DNA of 64,000 bases from Granulicella arctica. GTDB lineage: Bacteria > Acidobacteriota > Terriglobia > Terriglobales > Acidobacteriaceae. Both the position numbers and the translations under genes were made by a program. The stretch covers positions 4,030,001-4,094,000 of the forward strand of contig NZ_JAGTUT010000001.1 of the NCBI RefSeq assembly GCF_025685605.1. The letters run 5' to 3'. This document shows positions 50,977 through 58,059 of the stretch, in pieces (the first letter of the stretch is position 1; each line of letters starts with the position of its first letter). Below the pieces are notes generated by a model. That model was not told the origin of the DNA and did not search any database. It worked only from the letters and a program-made list of their open reading frames with translations.

Positions 50977-51625
50977 CCGGGCTGTGGTGTTGAAGAAGAT
51001 TCGGGCGGCGAAGGGTGGAGCTTCGAGTGAGGCTGCGGCGGGTGCTGCCTGGGCGGCGATTCCGCGAAGGTTTACGCAGGCGGCTACACGGGAGCATGGT
51101 GCGGTGCTGGAGCTGCTGATGGATCGGCTGCTGGACTATGACGCGCAGGTTTCGCTGGTTCAACCTGAAGCTGTGCGGGCTACCGTTGCGGGGATGCTGA
51201 CGGCGCGGGGCGTGCTGCGGATGGTTGTGCCTGTTGGGCTGCCTGACGCAATCCTGCCGCAGGGGTTTGAGTTTGTGGTCGATGCCGGGTTTTCGAATGC
51301 GGAGCTTGACGGCTTCGATGGTGTGTTGACGATGGCTAAGGTGGCGATTGCGGAGACGGGTACGGTGGTGCTGCAGAACACGGCGGGGCAGGGTCGGCGA
51401 GCGGCAACGCTGGTGCCGGACTATCACCTGTGCGTGGTGCGGGCGGCCGATGTGGTGGAGACGGTTCCAGAGGCGATGGCGCGGCTAGAGGGAACGGCGG
51501 CGCTGGCGACTACGTTTGTTTCTGGACCTTCGGCTACGGCGGATATCGAGATGACGCGGATCAAGGGCGTGCATGGTCCGCGGTTTCTGGATGTGGTTCT
51601 TGTGGCTGGGGGAGAGGAGGCTTAA
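50969..51625 (+). CDS. lutC: lactate utilisation protein LutC (LldG)
   Basis: A 218-residue LUD-domain protein, with GVLTMAKVAIAETGTVVLQNTAGQGRRAATLVPDYHLCVV as the recognisable core and SGPSATADIEMTRIKGVHGP at the end. It is the third subunit of the LutABC complex. ATG 50969 overlaps the end of lutB and is the first sensible start; earlier starts lie deep in lutB. A repeat cluster follows before rhaI. Confidence 0.92.
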   Translation: MDSRAVVLKKIRAAKGGASSEAAAGAAWAAIPRRFTQAATREHGAVLELLMDRLLDYDAQVSLVQPEAVRATVAGMLTARGVLRMVVPVGLPDAILPQGFEFVVDAGFSNAELDGFDGVLTMAKVAIAETGTVVLQNTAGQGRRAATLVPDYHLCVVRAADVVETVPEAMARLEGTAALATTFVSGPSATADIEMTRIKGVHGPRFLDVVLVAGGEEA

Positions 51626-51735
51626 CACCGATCAATGCGGATGATACCGATCTGCGACGAGGCTACCACGGTTTTCACGGAGGAACACGGATAAAGGCAG
51701 TGCAGACGCAAGTTTCTTTCGGGAATGACAGAAAG
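51622..51735 (+). repeat. dispersed repeats, modules 2 and 3
   Basis: GCTTAACACCGATCAATGCG begins module 2 (to about 51698), which includes TCACGGAGGAACACGGAT. Module 3 follows with CAAGTTTCTTTCGGGAATGA at about 51709. The repeats overlap the last bases of lutC. Confidence 0.7.
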
Positions 51736-51763
51736 AGGGGCGAGTGCAATGCACTTTCGGATG

Positions 51764-51786
51764 TATTTCAATAGGGAGTATATTTC
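51764..51786 (+). promoter_or_regulatory. operator candidate upstream of rhaI
   Basis: TATTTCAATAGGGAGTAT is followed by a second TATTTC, 17 bases after the first. It resembles, on the opposite strand, the element at 54344-54370 before the aldolase gene. Confidence 0.3.
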
Positions 51787-51813
51787 TGCAAGGTTGAATC
51801 TGGAGGCTGGACC

Positions 51814-53001
51814 GTGGCGGAAGCGCAGGATGTGGAGCGGGTTTGGAAGGCGTTGGATGAGTTTCGCATCGAGGTTCCTTCGTGGGGATTCGCCAATACG
51901 GGGACGCGGTTTGGAAAGTTTGTGCAGGCTGGAGCGGCTACGAACATCGAGGAGAAGTTTGCCGATGCGGCTGAGGTGAATGCGCTGACGGGTGCGAGTC
52001 CTACGGTGGCGCTGCATGTGTTGTGGGACCTGCCGAATGGCCTGGCAGATGTTCCGGCGATCGAGGCGTTGGAGAAGAAGTATTGTGTGACGAGTGGTTC
52101 GATCAATCCGAACCTCTTCCAAGAGCAGGAGTATAAGTACGGGTCGATTGCGAATCCCAGTGCGGAGATCAGGGAGAAGGCGCTGGCTCACCTGCTGTGT
52201 TCGGTCGCGGTTGGGCGGGCGCTGGGATCGAAGGATGTGTCGCTGTGGATTGCGGATGGGTCGAACTATCCGGGAACGCAGAGCGTTCGCCATCGCATCG
52301 AGTGGATGAGCGAGGTGCTGGGGAAGACGCATGCGGCGCTTGGTCCGGAGCAGCGGATGCTGGTGGAGTACAAGCCGTTCGAGCCTGCTTTTTACCACAC
52401 GGATGTGGCGGACTGGGGCATGGCGCTGGAGCTTGCGCGGCGTGCCGGGCCGCAGGCGAAGGTGCTTGTAGACACGGGGCACCATGCGCTCGGGACAAAC
52501 ATCGAGCAGATTGTGGCGTGGCTGCTGCATACGGGATCGCTGGGCGGGTTCCACTTCAACGACCGGAAGTATGCGGATGATGACCTGACGCTTGGCTCGA
52601 TCGATCCGTACCAGGTGTTTCGGATCTTCCATGAGATTTTGAGCGCGAGTGATGAAGAGCGTGCCGGTGTGGCCTTCATGATCGACCAGAGCCATAACCT
52701 GAAGGGCAAGATGGAGGCGATGGTGCAGACGGTCGTCGCGGCACAGGAGCTGTATGCGAAGGCTGCGCTGGTGGATCGGGCGCGGTTGACGGAGCTGCAG
52801 CAGAGTTGTCGGCTGGTCGAGGCGGAGGAGTGCTTTCGCGGAGCCTTCTGGATGGATGTTCGACCGATTGTGCGGGAGTGGCGGGCTGCGCGAGGGCTAC
52901 CCGTGGATCCGTTGGCGATGCTGTATGAGAGTGGGTATGTGGAGCAGGTGGCGAGGGAGCGTGGGGCTAAGAACGCCGGGAGTGTTTCTAGTTATGCTTG
53001 A
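51814..53001 (+). CDS. rhaI: L-rhamnose isomerase (RhaI, rhizobium/stutzeri type)
   Basis: A 395-residue TIM-barrel isomerase converting L-rhamnose to L-rhamnulose. Recognisable segments are GSINPNLFQEQEYKYGSI, SLWIADGSNYPGTQS, EYKPFEPAFYHTDVADWG, VLVDTGHHALGTNIEQIVA and GGFHFNDRKYADDDLTLGSI, with the metal-binding Glu, Asp and His residues expected in this family. It is unlike the E. coli RhaA type. GTG at 51814 has GGAGG 9 bases upstream. It is separated from lutC by repeats. Confidence 0.93.
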   Translation: MAEAQDVERVWKALDEFRIEVPSWGFANTGTRFGKFVQAGAATNIEEKFADAAEVNALTGASPTVALHVLWDLPNGLADVPAIEALEKKYCVTSGSINPNLFQEQEYKYGSIANPSAEIREKALAHLLCSVAVGRALGSKDVSLWIADGSNYPGTQSVRHRIEWMSEVLGKTHAALGPEQRMLVEYKPFEPAFYHTDVADWGMALELARRAGPQAKVLVDTGHHALGTNIEQIVAWLLHTGSLGGFHFNDRKYADDDLTLGSIDPYQVFRIFHEILSASDEERAGVAFMIDQSHNLKGKMEAMVQTVVAAQELYAKAALVDRARLTELQQSCRLVEAEECFRGAFWMDVRPIVREWRAARGLPVDPLAMLYESGYVEQVARERGAKNAGSVSSYA

Positions 53002-53023
53002 TTCTGTGGCTGGCTGAGGGAAG

Positions 53024-53183
53024 GCTTAACACCGATCTACGACGGAGGGTACCGCGGATCTTCTTGGATGAGTGCGGATTGAGATGGATAGGGCGGAAGG
53101 GCAGGTACGGCGCGGGTTCTCTTTGGGATGGCAGCTAACAGGCGAGGGCAACCGCAGGTCCTTCGACTTCGCTCAGGATGACA
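53024..53183 (+). repeat. dispersed repeats, modules 2, 3 and 1 in tandem
   Basis: Module 2 begins with GGCTTAACACCGATCTACGA (about 53024-53090). A diverged module 3 follows (GGGTTCTCTTTGGGATGGCAG at about 53114), and module 1 ends the array at 53151-53183 in inverted orientation. This is the fullest composite in the window. Confidence 0.75.
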
Positions 53184-53236
53184 GATGTTGTGATGGTGTG
53201 GGAGATTGATGCAGGAAGTTGAGCCAGGGGCGTGTT

Positions 53237-54331
53237 GTGCGGAAGACGACGAAACGGCTTTACCTGATCCCGGTGCTATCGAAGGCGCTGGACATTTTGG
53301 AGTTGCTGCAGGCTGAGAATGGGCCGATGACGCTGGAGGTGATCCACCAGCGGACAAAGATTTCGAAGACCACGGTGTACCGTGTGCTGAAGACCTACGT
53401 TCATCGGGGATACCTTTCGCAGGCGGGGGATGGGCTGTATCGGTATGTGACGCGGCCGAAGAAGCTGCGGTTCGGGTTTGGCGGGCAGAGCGCGGATATG
53501 CCGTTCTCTGTGGCGGTGACGGAGAGCTTGCGGAGCGCGGCGGTGACGGGCGGCGTCGATCTGTTTGTGCTCGATAACTGCTATGACGCGGCGACTGCGG
53601 TGAAGAACGCCGAGGAGTTTGTGAGCAATCGCGTGGACCTGGTGATCGAGTTCCAGGTGGAGCATGAGGTCGCTCCTGTGATTGGAGACAAGATCGCGGG
53701 CGCGAAGATTCCGCTGATCGCGATTGATATTCCGCATCCGCATGCAACGTACTTTGGCGTGGACAACTATCGGGTGGGGATTGTGGCGGGTGACGTGCTG
53801 GCCTCGCATGCGGTGCGGACGTGGGATCGTAAGGTGGATTGGGTCCTGGGGCTTGATCTGCCGGAGGCGGGGCAGTTGGTGCAGAGCCGCATCACAGGAG
53901 CGTTCGATGCGGTGCGCGGCGTGATTGCGAACCTGCCGCCGGAGTGTTTCGTGCGACTGGACGGGCGCGGGATGCGGGAGCGCAGCCGGAAGCTGGTCGC
54001 GGATTTCCTGGTGCGGCATCCCGAGAGCAAGCGCATCCTGATTGCGGCGGCGACGGATACGAGTGCGCTCGGGGCGCTGGATGCGGTGAAGGAACAGAAG
54101 CGCGTCCGGCATGTGGCGATTGTTGGGCAGGACGCGCTGGAAGAGGCTGTAACGGAGATTCGCAAGGAGCGGTCAGCGCTGATTGGATCGGTCTCGCATG
54201 AGGCGAGTACGTATGGGCCGCGGTTGATCAGCTTGGGGATGGCGCTGCTGCATGGGCAGACGGTGCCTCCGTACAATTATGTGGAGCATCGGCTGGTGAC
54301 GCGGGAGACGCTTGCGATGGCGGAGCGGTAG
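53237..54331 (+). CDS. IclR-type HTH fused to a LacI-like sugar-binding sensor domain
   Basis: A protein of about 364 residues. Residues about 10-75 are an IclR-type winged helix (VLSKALDILELLQAENGPMTLEVIHQRTKISKTTVYRVLKTYVHRGYL). Residues about 90-355 are a type-1 periplasmic-binding-protein fold (VDLFVLDNCYDAATAVKNAEEFVSNRVDLVIEF, IPLIAIDIPHP, GALDAVKEQ, HVAIVGQD) like that of LacI repressors and ribose-binding proteins. It has no signal peptide. Position inside the rhamnose cluster suggests it senses rhamnose or rhamnulose and controls the locus. GTG 53237 follows AGGGG by 6 bases; TTG 53219 is an alternative. Confidence 0.85.
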   Translation: MRKTTKRLYLIPVLSKALDILELLQAENGPMTLEVIHQRTKISKTTVYRVLKTYVHRGYLSQAGDGLYRYVTRPKKLRFGFGGQSADMPFSVAVTESLRSAAVTGGVDLFVLDNCYDAATAVKNAEEFVSNRVDLVIEFQVEHEVAPVIGDKIAGAKIPLIAIDIPHPHATYFGVDNYRVGIVAGDVLASHAVRTWDRKVDWVLGLDLPEAGQLVQSRITGAFDAVRGVIANLPPECFVRLDGRGMRERSRKLVADFLVRHPESKRILIAAATDTSALGALDAVKEQKRVRHVAIVGQDALEEAVTEIRKERSALIGSVSHEASTYGPRLISLGMALLHGQTVPPYNYVEHRLVTRETLAMAER

Positions 54332-54370
54332 CAACTGCTGAGGCAAATAGTTCCCATTGGAAATAGTTGC
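54331..54370. promoter_or_regulatory. operator candidate upstream of the aldolase gene
   Basis: It contains two direct AAATAGTT repeats (54345-54352 and 54361-54368), a TTCC-CATT-GGAA inverted repeat between them and GCAACT/AGTTGC flanks. TTCC/GGAA arms are reminiscent of IclR-family sites, and the IclR-type regulator gene lies directly upstream. Confidence 0.45.
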
Positions 54371-54428
54371 TGTATTGATGTTGAGCGTGGAATGATAGTA
54401 GGGCTTGATGACAGGAAAGAGGATTGTG

Positions 54429-56633
54429 ATGGCGGAGTCAAAGCTGAAGTTTCTGGAAGACCGGTGGGATGATGCGGTGGCGTCGAAGCTGGATGAGCCG
54501 GAGTTGTTGCGGTATCGGTCGAACCTGCTGGGCTCGGATCTGCGGATCACGAACTTTGGTGGTGGGAATACAAGCTCGAAACTGGACCAGGTCGATCCTG
54601 TGGACGGGCAGACGAGGAAGGTGTTGTGGGTAAAGGGGAGCGGCGGCGACCTGGGGAGCATCAAGCGGGCGGGGTTCGCGACGCTGTATATGGATAAGCT
54701 GCTGTCGCTCGAGAAGGCTTACCAGGGCGTGGATCTGGAAGATGCGATGGTGGAGATGTATCCGCTGGTGACGTTTGCGAATAATCCTACGGCGGCGTCG
54801 ATCGATACACCGCTGCATGGGTTTTTGCCGTTTGCGCATGTGGACCATCTGCACCCGGACTGGGGGATCGCGCTGGCGGCCTCGGCGAACGGGAAGATCA
54901 AGATGGAGGAGTTTAATACGGAGTTTGGGCATAAGCTGGCGTGGCTGCCGTGGCAGCGTCCGGGGTTCGAGCTGGGCATGATGCTTCGCAAGATTGTGGA
55001 GGAGACGCCGGGGTGCGATGGCGTGGTGCTGGGTGGGCATGGGCTGTTTACGTGGGGCGATACGCAGCGCGAGAGCTACCTGAATACGATCACGATCATC
55101 GATCAGTTGGGGCAGTTTATCGAGCGGCATGGTGGGGTTGCGGGCCATGTGCATTTTGGCGGCGCGACGGTTCAAAGCAGGGAGGACCGGGCGGCGATTG
55201 CGCTGGCGGTGATGCCGCATCTGCGTGGCGTGGTGTCGCGGAAGCAGCGGTGGATCGGGAGCTTTACGGATGTGCCGCAGGTAATGGAGTTTGTGAACTC
55301 GGGGCATGCGAAGGAGTTGGCGCACCTGGGGACGAGCTGTCCGGACCACTTTATTCGGACGAAGATTCGGCCTATGTTTATCGATTGGAATCCGGCGGGT
55401 GATGCGGGTGAGTTGACGGAGTTGATTGAGATGGGGCTCGAGACGTATCGGGCTGAGTACGCGGAGTACTACAAGAGCCATGCGGTGACGGACTCTCCGG
55501 CGATGCGCGATGCTAGCCCGACGGTGGTGCTGGTGCCGGGTGTGGGGATGTTCAGCTTTGGGAAGAACAAGACGGAGGCTCGCATCGTTGGTGAGTTTTA
55601 CATCAATGCGATTGGTGTGATGCAGGGCGCGGGATCGCTTGGTGCGGGGGTGACGTGCCTGGATATTCCGCAGGCTGGACCGGCTGCAGCGGCGGGTGAG
55701 TTCAAGACGCATGCGAACTATGTGGCGCTGCCGGCGAGCGAGGCGTTTCGGATTGAGTACTGGAAGCTGGAGGAGGCGAAGATTCGCCGGCAGCCTGCGG
55801 AGAAGGAGCTGAGCCGGAGGGTGGCGCTGATCGTCGGCGGGGGCAGTGGCATTGGGCGCGAGGTGGCGCTGATGGCTGCGGAGCGTGGGGCGCATGTGGT
55901 GATCGCGGATCGTGACGTGAAGGGCGCGGAGGCCGTAGCGGCGGAGGTGGCGAAGGTCTTCGGTAAGGAGCTGGTGAGCTGGACGAGCATCGACATTCGT
56001 GACCGGAAGACGATCAAGGCTGCGCTTGAAGCTACGATAAAGGCGTTCGGTGGGATCGATATTTTGATCAATACGGCGGCGCTGTTTCCTTCGTCTCCGG
56101 ATGGGGTGATCACGGATGCGCAGTGGGCGCTGACGCTTGAGGTCAACGTGACGGCGAACTACCTGCTGACGGATGAGGCTTCTGGGATCTTCACGGCGCA
56201 GGGGCTGGATGCCAGTGTGGTGCTGACGAGTTCGGCGAATGCGGTGGTGGCGAAGCGCGGGAGCGAGGCGTACGACGTAAGTAAGGCGGCGCTGAGCCAC
56301 CTGGTGCGTGAGCTTGCGGTGTCGATGGCTCCGAAGGTGCGGGTGAATGGAATCAGCCCGGCTACGGTGGTGAAGGGGTCGACGATGTTCCCGCGGGATC
56401 GGGTGATCGCTTCGCTGAAGAAGTACAAGCTGCCGTTTGAGGAAGGCTTTACGGATGATGAGTTGCGGGATGTGCTGGCGCAGTTCTATGCGACGCGGAC
56501 GTTGACGCATCAGCCGATCGATCCTAAGGATTGTGCGCAGGCGATTATGTTCCTCGCGGGTCCGCTGGCTCGATGCACGACGGGCCACTTGATCCCTGTG
56601 GATGGAGGGCTGACCGAGGCGTATCTGCGATGA
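54429..56633 (+). CDS. rhaEW: bifunctional rhamnulose-1-phosphate aldolase/lactaldehyde dehydrogenase
   Basis: A protein of about 734 residues. The N-terminal half (about 1-430) is a class II aldolase/adducin-like domain: RYRSNLLGSDLRITNFGGGNTSSKL, WVKGSGGDLGSI, and metal-site-like GHGLFTWGDT. The C-terminal half (about 470-730) is a short-chain dehydrogenase: ALIVGGGSGIGREVA nucleotide motif, NVTANYLLTD, SSANAVVAKRGSEAYDVSKAAL with the catalytic Tyr and Lys, and GHLIPVDGG. It splits rhamnulose-1-P to DHAP and L-lactaldehyde, then oxidises lactaldehyde to L-lactate (or reduces it). ATG 54429 has AGAGG 7 bases upstream. It overlaps rhaB by 4 bases. Confidence 0.93.
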   Translation: MAESKLKFLEDRWDDAVASKLDEPELLRYRSNLLGSDLRITNFGGGNTSSKLDQVDPVDGQTRKVLWVKGSGGDLGSIKRAGFATLYMDKLLSLEKAYQGVDLEDAMVEMYPLVTFANNPTAASIDTPLHGFLPFAHVDHLHPDWGIALAASANGKIKMEEFNTEFGHKLAWLPWQRPGFELGMMLRKIVEETPGCDGVVLGGHGLFTWGDTQRESYLNTITIIDQLGQFIERHGGVAGHVHFGGATVQSREDRAAIALAVMPHLRGVVSRKQRWIGSFTDVPQVMEFVNSGHAKELAHLGTSCPDHFIRTKIRPMFIDWNPAGDAGELTELIEMGLETYRAEYAEYYKSHAVTDSPAMRDASPTVVLVPGVGMFSFGKNKTEARIVGEFYINAIGVMQGAGSLGAGVTCLDIPQAGPAAAAGEFKTHANYVALPASEAFRIEYWKLEEAKIRRQPAEKELSRRVALIVGGGSGIGREVALMAAERGAHVVIADRDVKGAEAVAAEVAKVFGKELVSWTSIDIRDRKTIKAALEATIKAFGGIDILINTAALFPSSPDGVITDAQWALTLEVNVTANYLLTDEASGIFTAQGLDASVVLTSSANAVVAKRGSEAYDVSKAALSHLVRELAVSMAPKVRVNGISPATVVKGSTMFPRDRVIASLKKYKLPFEEGFTDDELRDVLAQFYATRTLTHQPIDPKDCAQAIMFLAGPLARCTTGHLIPVDGGLTEAYLR

Positions 56634-58036
56634 TGCCTGCGGACGCTCGTGCTCTGATCGCGGTGGACCTGGGGGCGGAGAGCTGCCGGGTTTCGCTGCT
56701 GCGATGGGTGGATGGTACGCCGGTGATCTCGGTGGTGCATCGGTTTGCGAACGCTCCACGGGAGAGCGAGGGCGGGCTGCGGTGGGACCTTGCGATGATC
56801 GAGGCGGGGCTTGATGAGGGGCTGCGGCGGTGTGCGGCGATCGCTGTGGAGGGTGTTCGCTCGATCGCGGTGGATGGGTGGGCGGTCGATTATGTGCGGG
56901 TGGATGCGGATGGTGTGGCCGTCGGTGATCCGTTTTGCTATCGCGATGAACGCACGCTGGCGGCGGAGGTCGCAGTGCATGAAGGCATTGGCACGGAGCG
57001 GCTGCGGGAGCTTACGGGTGTGCAGCTGCTGCGGATCAATACCCTGTATCAACTTCATGCGGACGGTGTCGCGGCTGGGGCGTGGATGAATCTGCCGGAG
57101 TATGTTCTTGCTCGATGGGGCGGAGCGAGGGTGGCGGAGTACACGAATGCTACGCATACGCAGATGGTGGATCTGCGTACGAAGGAGTGGTGTGGGGAGA
57201 TTCTGGCGGCGGCCGGGCTTGATGTCGCGCATGCTCCGCGGATTGTGCCGCCGGGAACTATCGTTGGACAGCTAAGGGGTCCGCTGGCGGAGCATGCTGC
57301 GTTGCGGGATGTGGTGCTGATTGCCCCGGCGTGCCACGATACGGCTTCGGCGATTGCGGGGATTCCGGCTACGGGTGATGACTGGGCTTACCTTAGCTCG
57401 GGGACGTGGTCGCTGGTGGGTACGCTGGTGAAGGAGCCGCTGAATGGTGCGGCGGTGCAGGCGGATAATTTTACGAATCTGGGTGCTGTCGGGGGGCAGA
57501 TCTGCTTCCACAAGAACATCAATGGGATGTGGCTGATTCGGCAGTGTATGGAGCAGTGGGCGAGTGCGGGCAAGGTTTGGTCGATTGAGGATTTAGTGGC
57601 TGCGGCGGAACGGATGCCTGCTCCTGTGGGGCTGCTGGATGTAGATGAGCCTGCGTTGCTGCTGGCTGGTGGCATGCCAGGGCGGATCAATGCGCAGCGG
57701 GTTCGGCTTGGGTTGACGGCGCTTGATGAGGGGGATGCACCGGCGTTTGCGAGCCTGATCTTCCACAGCCTTGCGGCTCGCTATGCGGAGGTGCTGGGGC
57801 GAGTGGCGCTGCATAGCGGTAAGGCGTTGAGGCGGCTGTTTGTGGTGGGCGGCGGGAGCCGGAATGAGTTTCTCAATCGGCTGACGGCAGAGGCTACAGG
57901 GCTCGAGGTATTGCGTGGTTCGACGGAGAGTTCGACGGTGGGGAACTTTGCGGTGCAGCTTGCGGTGCTGGATGGCGAAGGCGTGAGTGCCGAGGCTGTT
58001 TCGCAGTGGGCCGGTGTGTTGGTGGGCTCTTCCTAA
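56630..58036 (+). CDS. rhaB: rhamnulokinase
   Basis: A 468-residue FGGY-family kinase that phosphorylates L-rhamnulose at C1. The phosphate-1 loop is AVDLGAESCRVSLL. SIAVDGWAVDYVRVDADG, INTLYQLHAD, YLSSGTWSLVG and LFVVGGGSRNEFLNRLTAEATG follow in family order. ATG 56630 overlaps the aldolase stop (ATGA), indicating co-translation. It is the last gene of the rhamnose run before the convergent UPF0182 gene. Confidence 0.94.
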   Translation: MMPADARALIAVDLGAESCRVSLLRWVDGTPVISVVHRFANAPRESEGGLRWDLAMIEAGLDEGLRRCAAIAVEGVRSIAVDGWAVDYVRVDADGVAVGDPFCYRDERTLAAEVAVHEGIGTERLRELTGVQLLRINTLYQLHADGVAAGAWMNLPEYVLARWGGARVAEYTNATHTQMVDLRTKEWCGEILAAAGLDVAHAPRIVPPGTIVGQLRGPLAEHAALRDVVLIAPACHDTASAIAGIPATGDDWAYLSSGTWSLVGTLVKEPLNGAAVQADNFTNLGAVGGQICFHKNINGMWLIRQCMEQWASAGKVWSIEDLVAAAERMPAPVGLLDVDEPALLLAGGMPGRINAQRVRLGLTALDEGDAPAFASLIFHSLAARYAEVLGRVALHSGKALRRLFVVGGGSRNEFLNRLTAEATGLEVLRGSTESSTVGNFAVQLAVLDGEGVSAEAVSQWAGVLVGSS

Positions 58037-58059
58037 TACCTCTGAGTGGCCGCGTGTGA

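Noticed and set aside
20803..53183. Repeat copies considered as a CRISPR array
   Set aside because: Copies are tens of kilobases apart, in both orientations, with no regular spacers or cas genes.
54438..56759. 773-codon minus-strand open frame
   Set aside because: Antisense to the aldolase/dehydrogenase. It is Arg/His/Pro-rich and has no motif.
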